Of a DNA stretch of 64,000 nt, positions 55,205 to 64,000 are shown in pieces (the stretch's first letter is position 1; every line of letters begins with the position of its first letter). The stretch is from Gari tellinella (Eukaryota > Mollusca > Bivalvia > Cardiida > Psammobiidae). The notes below the pieces were generated by a model. It searched no databases and had not been told where the DNA came from. It saw only the letters and a list, made by a program, of their open reading frames with translations. The DNA is taken from contig OV277868.1 in NCBI GenBank assembly GCA_922989275.2, positions 55,302,216 through 55,366,215 on the forward strand, given 5' to 3'. A program made the position numbers and the translations under genes.

Positions 55205-56215
55205 CAGGGGCGTAGCTTGGCCGAAATGAAAGTGTAGGCATATCTTTTCTAGGGGGGTCCGGGGGCATGCTCCCCCCTGAAAATTTTGAGTTCTACAACA
55301 CTGAAGACGCATTTAAGGAGGGTCTGGGGAGCCATTTATATGAAGAATTAATGAAATGAAAAGCTTCAAACAACAAACAAATTTATTTTTTTGCAAAGGA
55401 ATATGTCTGCATACTTTCTTGAAAAATATCACCCAAAACCAACCCCACGTCAATTAGTATATCATAGGGTCTGATACCGTAATTTTTTCATTATTTGGAT
55501 GTAACTTTCTTTTCGGGACCAATTGATCGAGCACACTACAGGCCCGTATGAAATAGTATGAAGTAACTATACCAATTTATGAACTCACTCTTACTAGGAG
55601 GGAATAGGGGAGGGTTGATTCCTAGATAGCCTCTGGTTTGTTATGAGGGCGTTTTTGCACGTCCAAGACAGGTAAAAATTCTGCAATAAATATATGTAAA
55701 ACTCGGCTGAAAATGACATAAACTTTCTGTTCCAGGTTATTATAATGTAATTGTTGACAGGTTGTCTTCCATTAATCTCTAAGTTAGACTTTAACACCAC
55801 CCTATTCCTATATTTATTGCATTTTTTTTACTTTTCGAAATGTCGCAAGTATGAGCACATTGTGTACGCGGTAGCGCGTGTTTTGCATAAGGCAGCTACA
55901 TGTACAGTTGTACATGCGTGCCAACGGGTTGATTAGACAAATTAATAAGTGTACGCTTTCTTACTAGGGGGGTCCGGGGGTATGCTCCCCCGGGACATTT
56001 TTATTCCTAGATAGTCTCTAGGTGCGTTCTGAGGTCTTTTCCCGCGTTTGATATTGGCAAAATAGTAACATCAATCTATGTAAAAATAATTGGGGTTCAC
56101 CTCTAACCCCCTTAGATGTCAATTTTATTGCTTTTTCTGCATTTTTAGCCTTTTTTATTTTTTAGACTTCTGAAACAAAGTGTAGGCACTTGCCTAATAG
56201 GAAGCTACGCCAATG
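55205..56215. mobile_element. 1.0-kb TIR element, CAGGGGCGTAGC terminus
   Basis: CAGGGGCGTAGCTT at left and AAGCTACGCCAATG at right; both inner flanks share TGTAGGCA/TGCCTACA-type sequence. ATTAA flanks both ends (55200-55204 and 56216-56220). GGGGGGTCCGGGGGCATGCT recurs inside (55252 and, with one change, 55967). Probably hAT-like by terminus, but the 5-bp repeat does not fit well. Confidence 0.65.
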
Positions 56216-56909
56216 ATTAACTGTTTGTTGGGCATTGTGTCTACTTATAATCCAAGTACTGAGAGTACCCCTAACGAGTTGGCTTAGGAAGAGAAATAAG
56301 GGTAGAGAGCCAGATCAACAAATCAACACTTAGAGTAAACTACTCGGGCACTAGCCCGTTACAATATTATATTATTTCGATCTGAAAGGCTCAAAAAGTT
56401 GCCAAATTCATATAATGACTTTTAATATTTCTATTGCAAATCTCTGATTACATTATACATGTTTCGGCATAAACAGCTTCTACTGCATATATGTACATAC
56501 ATACGCACATAAACAATAGCTCACACTTTTATACAAAGCTACTGATAACGAGTAGGGACACAAGTTATACGAACATTGCAAAATATCCTTCCCTAGACGT
56601 CGACCTAAAGTATAAGTATTGATATTATTCTGAAATACCGGAGTAAACTATGTTTTTTCTGTTTTTGTTTTATAATTAACTATCTTTGTAGCAAACTATA
56701 CAAAGAATAAAGAAGTATAGAAAAGCTGTTAAAGAAACTTAACATTAAAGAAAAAAGGGAATCATTTTAAGTAAACGAAGAAAAAGAAGTTATAGAAAAA
56801 AGGAAATTTATTTAAGAAGAAGGGAAAGGCAGTTCGTTGTAAGTGAAACAGTGCTCCCTTTCTACAAAGGCACCTATTGGGAGACACAGATTGTGTGCGT
56901 TGTTCGGAG
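56216..56909. other. No gene recognised
   Basis: AT-rich, with an A-rich stretch at 56690-56830. Confidence 0.5.
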
Positions 56910-56953
56910 GGAGTCGTTAATAGGGAGGGGAAATGAAGATTTGACTTACATTT

Positions 56954-57020
56954 ACAAACAGCTTGAATCAAGATCAGACGCCGCGTAACGCGGCGTCTGG
57001 TCTGGATTTAAGCGGTTTGT
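56954..57020. mobile_element. Foldback core, AGCTTGAATC type
   Basis: ACAAACAGCTTGAATCAAGA pairs with TCTGGATTTAAGCGGTTTGT around GACGCCGCGTAACGCGGCGT. The flank GGAGGGAGTCGTTAATAGGG is shared with 29883-29903. Confidence 0.65.
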
Positions 57021-57199
57021 CACTCGTCATTTTATTTATTCTATCAAATTGTCCACTTCAAGGTAACTCTATGAAAAACCGGCAGACGACAATTTTAAGT
57101 AGAAGCTATTGCAGCAGTGAAATCGTTAACCAATTGTCCTGTTTTGGGAACTGCGATAAGAGTCGTTGTCGGGAAGGCCGTTGTAGGGAGGAAACACTG

Positions 57200-58379
57200 T
57201 AGTTTATACGGTTTAAAGTATTGTCTTTCCACTGTATAGTCTCTTTTAGACCGTAAACAATGTATTGAGCAACAGTCAGCATTCCCATTTCAAGATGTGT
57301 CTATGCTCCATCCGAGTTTGCAAACTTAAAATTATCATAACTTGCAAATATTTTGCCAAGCTCTGCTTGGAAAATAGCCTTTAGACTTGAGGTAGCGGAG
57401 TCTCGCATATCAAACGTGTGGTCACTTGAAGCTAGACCGTCCAGAACTGCCTGTTAAAATACAAGACGACGTTAATTCTATCATTGAACATTTCATCGCC
57501 AAAGTCGCCTTATGTGGACTATGTAATAGTTTGAATCCATTTTCGATTCCAAACATCGCAGAGTCTGATTGTTAGCCAAACTGTTTGACACTCATGTCGA
57601 TGTTTCGTAAGTCAAACTACCTTAAGGATGTCGGCCTGTCTTTTTGTCATAATGAAATTTCCGAAAAATTTAAGATGCCGTAAAATATTATAATTAGCAA
57701 AACTCATTATCGGTGAATGCATATGATCATAAAATACTATTTTGTCGGAAAAAATGGGTTTTCATACCGCACGAGACTTGTGAGCTTTTTTGTCCGATGC
57801 GCAGTTTACAGCGTACACCGTTTTCATAGGTATGTTGCACTTTTTTACATCCGGTTTCATTTCAATTTCTCAGAATATAAGCATGACATTTTCATGGAAG
57901 TTTTAGTATATCATAAGTTATGGATAATACAATAGATCAAATAAATTATTTCAATGACACCGGGCTAAGAATCAGAGCAACACATACTTATGTGTATGCC
58001 ACTCTGATAAAGACTAACAAGACGTGACAATTTAATAAATATTTAATATGACCCGACTTTGTACATGCTTGGCAATTAATTCATTAATAATTATAGTGTG
58101 TGGGGAAAATGGCCACGGGTTGTTTTTTATCTGAACATGATTGAGCAGGAGGCAGTACACTCGATTCCGCCTGATTAATATACATGGCGGTTGCGCTATG
58201 AATACCATAAGCCATGCAGGTCTGGAGCTCTCACTTAAGAAGTTGTATATGTGAATGTAGCTTGAATGCGGCATTTTATTACGGCTTTTTCGCCACAATA
58301 AGGTTGAAGACATTATCTCCCAACATACTTAATAAAAGTGTTTATTGGCAACACATTGACAATTTTTGTGTGTTGTGGT
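57200..58379. other. No gene recognised; decayed foldback at 57530-57600
   Basis: ATTGTTAGCCAAACTGTTTGACACTC-type right arm is visible (57570 onward), without a good left arm. The rest is AT-rich. Confidence 0.45.
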
Positions 58380-58905
58380 TCTGTAAAACCTAAATCACTC
58401 AAAACAAAGTTCAAACTAAAAAACAAAATGGTATCCCTTATGAAGTCAAGGTAGAACTCCAGACCCACACCACTCATATGGATACCATCCCTGAAGCAGA
58501 AGCCTGGAGTTTCAGGGGTGATATCCATTGTCGGAATAATGTCGTTGCCACCAGATACATGACAATTATTTTAAGCGACATATTTAGGGCAGTATTTACA
58601 TTCGTTGCCCCCTCCCCTGAGAAGGCTCCAAATAAGACCCTGAACGCCCAACCGGCCGATATGGGCATTCCCCGGCAGGTTGGAATATGGTCCTGGAGCA
58701 AGTCCAGTGAGGAAATGGAATGCTTACGACCCAGATATCATTGGGGAACCGAAAATACCTGCCCTTAGACCGCTTGTTGTCTCTTTCCCTAACTTATTGG
58801 TTACCATGCCCGGGTTGCTCGCGACTGATTTTAGGTTCCCGCTCGTTTTGGGGCAACGAGACTCCTCATAGTGGATTCTGAACCCAGTGCGGAACCCATC
58901 CCTCA
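58380..58905 (-). pseudogene. SGNH-hydrolase-like domain of a Ngaro-type element, decayed
   Basis: Minus-strand frames give an AHIGRLGVQGLIW block, a GGNDI block (SGNH block-like, reached by a frameshift) and FRDGIHMSGVGLEFYL, which holds the terminal Asp-Gly-Ile-His part. About 80 residues between GGNDI and the last block are missing. Ngaro-type retroelements are known to carry SGNH-like ORFs; assignment here is from motif memory. With 60230-61094 it forms one interrupted element. Confidence 0.55.
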
Positions 58906-58925
58906 ATATTTTGGCATCGATAGGG

Positions 58926-60227
58926 TTTTAACGCTATGTGGACTTGCACCGATGTTTGTAAATCACTATCATTTCTTCTGGATAATATTTATGTACGTTT
59001 GGAGAGTACAATATACCGCCAAGTGATTGGTATCCCTATGGGTACAAACTGTGCGCCTCTTGTCGCAGACCTATTTTTGTGCTGTTATGAGAGGGATTTT
59101 ATGCTAAGTCTAAAACCTGATACACAGGCAGATATGATCGAAGCCTTTAACAATACATCGCGCTATCTAGATGATATTTTTAATATAGACAACCCATTTT
59201 TTGATACGTTGTTTCCTTTTATTTACCCAAACGAACTACGCCTTAATAAAACAAATGAGTCAAATTTGTCGGCACACCATTTTTAGATTTAGATCTTTTA
59301 ATAAGTAACGGAATTGTTTCTTCTAAGATTTACGATAAACGAGATGATTTTGATTTTAGTATTGTAAATTATCCTCATCTAGATGGCGATGTTCCCCGTT
59401 CTACATCTTACGGGGTTTATATCTCACAACTTATTCGTTTTGCTAGGGCCTGTACCTCTGTTGAGGACTTCCACATTCGTAATAAAACTATAACTGAAAA
59501 GCTTCTTAAACAGGGGTACAGATTTCATAAACTTCGTAAAACATTTTCTAAATTCTTTTATAGAAATCGTCCTCTCATTAACAAGTATAAATGTAACTTA
59601 AAGTCTTTTCTGCGGCAAGGTATTTCACATCCGGAGTTTTATGGTGATGTTATTTACAAACTTCGTAAGATTCTTGGACATATTCATTTTCAAAACCTGT
59701 TTGTGAAACGTTTTAGATTTTTCCTCAAAAATGATTATGATCCAACTATATTGCTGCGCACTTCACGTTTGGTTATCGATCAATCTACAATTGATAACCA
59801 TGCTTTCCTCTTTGGTTGTGCGACGACAGACATGGCTTAGCACTACATGATGATGTATCTCAAAAAGCCGTCCTTTACCGGGAGAGTTATGTCGGATTTT
59901 CGTGCTTTGTTTGTTTTTTCCCTCCCTCTCTGTCGTACCCTGAACCCATCCATGTCTTACAGTTACTCGTGACTACAGACTAGTCGCTTGAGTACAATTT
60001 GACCGTTGCCACAGTGGGTTAATTTTAGCACGGGCTTGAATGTTAAATTCTTTCCCGTGTTACTAATAATCTTGTCATAGATATTTTGTTAGATGTTTTA
60101 CATGTATTTACTTACTGTGTTGGCGGTCTTTTTGATTGTAAGATTTTGGAACAGGGTTTATATTTTATGTACACTGTTTGTCTTTATAGGTGAATATAGG
60201 AGATAAGAGTGAGGTTGGGCGCCCCTA
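58926..60227 (+). pseudogene. RT element, copy B (Penelope-like?), inserted in the Ngaro-like remnant
   Basis: The plus strand carries RQVIGIPMGTNCAPLVADLF, then the catalytic YLDD, ELRLNKTNESNLSA and, after a 2-base frameshift near 59274, the KRDDFDF, YISQLIRFARA and LRTSRLVIDQ blocks. A TAG interrupts the end (TDMA stop HYMMMYL). The 5' portion of the RT is absent. The 3' end GTTGGGCGCCCCTA is identical to copy A at 2596. Unlike copy A it keeps YLDD. Orientation is opposite to the element it interrupts. Confidence 0.7.
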
Positions 60228-60229
60228 TT

Positions 60230-61094
60230 GCAAACAAGGGGTTGCGTTTCGGGCCCAGTGCAGGATGAGGAAAATGAGATTAGGGTCATTGGCCCCAGGT
60301 GCCTGGTTTGCCGGGCAGATTTTCACACAGCGACACCACAGGTTATTATTAATTTTTGACCAGGGAGCATCAGGGTCAAATGTTTTCCGTAGTCTAAACC
60401 ATTCGTCATACTCCCGCCAGGCAGTCCCCTTTGTCTATCTGCATATTCCCGAATAAGCCACATGTATTGCAGAATTTCGTGAATTTTGTTAGGGCGGGTA
60501 GAAAGGTAAACCGAAGCATATAATAGAAATGCATCTGTCCACCTCTCTATAGAGGGAATGTTTTCTTTGCAAGTTTTTGTTAGCGTTTCGAGGCGCCCGT
60601 CAGCAACGACTTGTAGGAAACCAGCCCTCGTGAACTCTTTCAACTCTGAGGTTCCCTTCAATAGTAGCGCTAAGTTCACATACTCGCCCCCGCTAATTTG
60701 TTTCTTTAGCGAAGATGGCAAATGGGAAGCTATGTCATCGCTACTTACGCGTGACAATTTGGGTGTTTGCATGCCCGACAAGCTGTGAATGGGGGCCGCC
60801 ATTGCTCTTTCTGCGAAAGTGGTCACGTGGTCCCGGGGATTCGTGTAATGGCTAGTCTCTACCCACGGCGCCGTTCCGCGAGGGACCCGAATATTGCTTC
60901 GCGTATTATCCCCAACCCTACAACTACTACCACTTTCCGTAAGGAATTGCTCAAATTGGCCCGACACCCGAGTTGTTTTGAATGGCAATCTCTGCGGGCT
61001 CATCCTCCACTCTTGCCTGGCTTCTTCTTCTTCTTGCTGGTGCGGGAGGCTGGTGGCTAGCCGGAGCCTTACGTTTCACCCCTTTTCTTCTCAT
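60230..61094 (-). pseudogene. Ngaro-like gag-type ORF, two frameshifts
   Basis: The first ATG on the minus strand (61094) opens a basic N terminus (RRKGVKRKAPA, then RRRR). That frame stops after NNSGVGPI; the body continues in another frame: LPSSLKKQISGGEYVNLALL, SIERWTDAFLLYASVYL, ILQYMWLIREYADRQ. A second frameshift near 60425 leads into WREYDEWFRLRKTFDPDAP and NNNLWCRC, where the RT insertion cuts it. The W...AF and WREYDE.FR signatures are, as I recall, common to gag-like ORFs of tyrosine-recombinase retroelements of marine invertebrates. GC content here is above the window average. Confidence 0.6.
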
Positions 61095-61574
61095 CTTTTG
61101 TTTTAAATTTACTGAACGTGTGCGTGTTTGTTGTAGCGATTAGCAAGACGGGGAAGCATGCCGTGCTTCTCCCTTATATACCCGAGTGTAGGCCGGAAGT
61201 GACGATAAACGTGACTTGCACTTATCGGCGAGACTATATGTACCTATCGTAACTAGGGACGCCAGCCCGCCGCGGAAATAAATTGTACCTTTTTGATATA
61301 AAACCAAAATAATACTTCTTATTTTTAAAAAATGTTTTTTTTTTTTTTTAAAACAAATACACCAAAAAGTAAAAAAAAAGTGAGAAAAAAATGGATTTTT
61401 TGATAAAATGGTCTATAGTTTTCTATAAGATCCGAGACCCTGTGTTTTTATTTGCTATTTCACTAAAACGTTATGTTTGAAAGGCTAACAATAAAAAATA
61501 AAAATTTGGTAGTTAGTTTCTGCTATAATTCATAGGGCAATTTTCACTATGCCTTAATGTCACATTATAAAAAA
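61095..61574. other. No gene; probable element leader, then A/T homopolymers
   Basis: 61140-61290 is GC-richer and may be the leader of the Ngaro-like element. 61310-61400 has long A and T runs. Nothing else is seen. Confidence 0.4.
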
Positions 61575-63885
61575 GTTGGTTATTATTATTATTATTATTA
61601 TTATACCCGATTATATAGCGCTCTTTTCACACAGGAGTTGGGCGTTCAAAAGCGCTTCACACGAAATTGTATAAATGTACCTACAAATCGAGAAAGACAA
61701 ATAACTACATTCACAATGAAAATGATACAATATTGAGATGCATGGAAATATGGAAATTCTTTCAATAGTATTACCAAGATTATAAAATTGTTATAGTATG
61801 TTTGTAAAATCATTTTTAAAATGAGTCAAATAATTAAAAGATCAATGGCATGATTACAAACAGAGTGGTTTTTTGTTTGTTTGCTTGTTTGTTTGTTTCA
61901 GTGAAGAGCCGGAGAGTAGTTCACAAATCGTAAAACGAATGTTTAAAACAATACTCTCCATGTTGTTTGATTGAAATTGTTTGTTTGTTTGTTTGTTTCA
62001 GTGTAGAGCCGGAGAGCAGTTCACAAGTCGTAAAACGAATGTTTAAAACAATATTCTCCGTGTTGTTTGGTTGAGTATTGTATAATACATGGCCGTGGTA
62101 CACCCTTAGTTCATAAACATAAAGCTGTCCAAGAATTACACCATAGACCCCTAGCCAAATGGTTTCAAAGCGATTGGGCAATTCCTACCAGTAAGATCTA
62201 CCAGACAGGCACAAGGTCAATGGTACAACTCCAGAACTGCCATTTAGACCCAAATCATCCACAGCAAGAACACAGCCCAGTGGTAGCAGTCATTGATTAC
62301 CTACTTTCTTCTAATAACAGATATTAAAGAAGTGAGTTTTCAAACGTTTTTTGAAGGCTGCAATTGAGCTAGCATCTCTGATGTCTGATGGTAGAGTGTT
62401 CCAGAGCTTTGGGGCTGCATGCATGAAATTTTTATCTCCAAACTTCACCAAACGACTTCTCGGCACAACCAGCGATACTGATTTACTCGCAGACCGCAAC
62501 TCTATTCGATGTCTATACACGTCCAGCATACTAACAATGTACCTTGGAGAATCATTGCACATGGCTTTGTATGTGAGTGTCAGAATTTTGAATTCAACTC
62601 TGTGTTGAACTGGAAGCCAGTGAAGCTCCTTCAAGACTGGAGTGATGTGATTGTACCGAGGAGTCCTGGCCCCGAGGTTATAAAACTTAAAACGAACTAT
62701 GTGCTCAAAACTCAGTTTTTATTACATCCTCTAGTTTTTACAAAACATGCCTGATTTAAGTAACGTAATTTGGATATATTTTTACAATAGAATTATGGGG
62801 TGCAAATACTTGTTATTTACAAAAAGCTTGCTGAAGTGTTATGAGCTGAGAAAAAATCTGAGTTTTGAGCACAGAGTTCATTTTAAAGTTTTATAACCTC
62901 GGGGCCTGGTATTGATGCGGGCTGCTGCACACGCTGTAGTTTTCGTAGTGAGTTTTAGGGAATCCCATATAGCAGTGAGTTGCAGTAGTCCAGTTCATAT
63001 GTGACCAGAGACTTGACCAAAGTCTTTGTAGCTTCTGGAGAAAGGTACTGTCTAATATGACCTATTTGTCGCAGCTGTGCGTAGCTAGACCTGCACACAG
63101 CGTTGATGTGCTGTGTCATATCCATTTGGGAATCAAATCTAGCACCAAGGTTGTTCACACATAATGACTGTTTGATTATAGAGTTTCCCACTTGAACATG
63201 AAAATCTCCGGGAACGTTAACCTATTTTGAGTGAAACAGTATGAACTCAATTTTGTCTGTTCAGCTTCAACATATTCTGGTGCATCCTTCGACTTTTGAA
63301 AGGGCTTCTTGTTGACTAGATGTGTCTTTAGGCTTAAATGACAAGTATAACTGTGAATCATCTGCATAGAAATGATGATCCAGATCATGATTTCTGCAAA
63401 TTGAGCCGACATGTTTTGTGAACAAGATGTAGTTTTTGGGTCCAAAGACTGAACCCTGTGGCACACTATATTTCATTTGAACTGGGGCAGATAATTCCCA
63501 TCTACTGCGACTGTTTGGTAACGGTCATTAGTGGGTTTCCAATGATTTTGAAGTCTTTTTCAAGGCGATTGAGTAATGTTTCATGATCAATTGTGTCGAA
63601 TGCGGCTGATAGGTCAAGCATCACCAGAATTGTGATTTCATTCTTATCAAGATATTGCAAGATGTCATTTTGAACTTTAACAAGAGCAGTTTCTTTAGAG
63701 TGATGCTTACGATATGCTGACTGATGCTGTTCATGCAGATTGTTTGTGGCCAAATGGGACTCAATGCGTCTGTCTACAACTTTTTCTAAAACTTTGGAGA
63801 GAAATGGCAAATTTGATACAGGTCTGTAGTTCTTAAGATCATTTGTATCGAGATCAGGTTTCTTCAAAAGATGTCTTACATGCGA
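61575..63885 (-). pseudogene. L2/CR1-like LINE, copy 2 (RT only)
   Basis: Same family as 43816-46890, very similar at the nucleotide level, truncated in the N-terminal RT (starts just before KKPDLDTND). YADD codons are at 63357-63368. A deletion of about 24 bp near 63525 and other indels break the frame. It keeps the YELDYCNSLLYG region that copy 1 has lost, and carries a MITE at 62670-62904. The tail is (ATT)n at 61581-61602. Confidence 0.85.
62670..62904. mobile_element. 235-bp MITE with 5-bp target duplication CCTGG
   Basis: CCCCGAGGTTATAAAACTT at left and AAGTTTTATAACCTCGGGG at right, with TIR similarity of about 45 bp (GTGCTCAAAACTCAG / CTGAGTTTTGAGCAC). CCTGG flanks both ends (62665-62669, 62905-62909); the empty site is visible in LINE copy 1 at 44884-44888. 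Confidence 0.9.
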
Positions 63886-64000
63886 CGTTTTAGCTCACCT
63901 GAGCACAAAGTGCTCAAGGTGAGCTTTTGTGGTCAGTCAATGTCCGGCGTCCGTCGTCGTGCGTCGTGCGTCAACAATTTCTTCAAACATCTTCTCCTCC
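63886..64000. repeat. Dispersed repeat with AGCTCACCTGAGCAC hairpin, partial
   Basis: AGCTCACCTGAGCAC pairs with GTGCTCAAGGTGAGCT (one bulge) at 63892-63926; a CGTCGTGCGTC-rich stretch follows. The repeat runs off the window. I recall it as very common in clam genomes (memory only). Confidence 0.6.

Noticed and set aside
15520..57020. CRISPR-like arrays from spaced palindromic repeats
   Set aside because: The palindromes are dispersed, not regularly spaced, have no uniform spacers and lie in eukaryotic transposon-rich DNA.

Overview
The window reads as intergenic DNA from a marine invertebrate, most likely a bivalve mollusc (inference). It is AT-rich and has no bacterial gene packing. It is filled with eukaryotic retroelements (LINEs with APE-type endonuclease and RT, DIRS/Ngaro-type gag and RT remnants), tRNA-like SINE heads and dozens of small foldback elements. 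From memory, several repeats resemble families abundant in clam genomes. I can support only one host gene: a LicD/fukutin-type glycan phosphotransferase at 48017-48940 (+).

Layout. 1-553: LINE RT fragment (-). 554-1123: 147-bp tandem array carrying nuclear-receptor-like sites. 1665-4375: decayed DIRS-like element (-), interrupted by a second kind of RT (2596-3683). 5155-8027: nearly intact 5'-truncated LINE ORF2 (-). 8929-13681: full-length LINE with intact ORF1 and broken ORF2 (+), ending beside a tRNA-like sequence. 14480-15310: tandem array with a CRE-like palindrome in most units. 15400-31900: a field of foldback/MITE elements with self-complementary cores. 31905-38997: composite repeat made of a 156-bp array, split by a 4.25-kb inverted-repeat element flanked by TAA. 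39900-43000: more foldback elements. 43614-46916: L2/CR1-like LINE that appears to have landed inside a small MITE. 47362-47540: perfect 54-bp inverted repeat upstream of the LicD-like gene. 49875-57600: hAT-like and other TIR elements. 58380-61094: Ngaro-like gag/SGNH remnant (-), interrupted by a second copy of the RT seen at 2596-3683. 61575-63885: second L2/CR1-like LINE, carrying a MITE with a clean 5-bp target duplication. 63886-64000: start of another dispersed repeat.

The coding pieces do not form a pathway. They are the record of nested transposition around one glycosylation-type gene. The least explained signal is the set of foldback families in which the two hairpin arms differ between copies yet stay complementary within each copy. 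Two tandem arrays with textbook nuclear-receptor motifs are the next most interesting signal.
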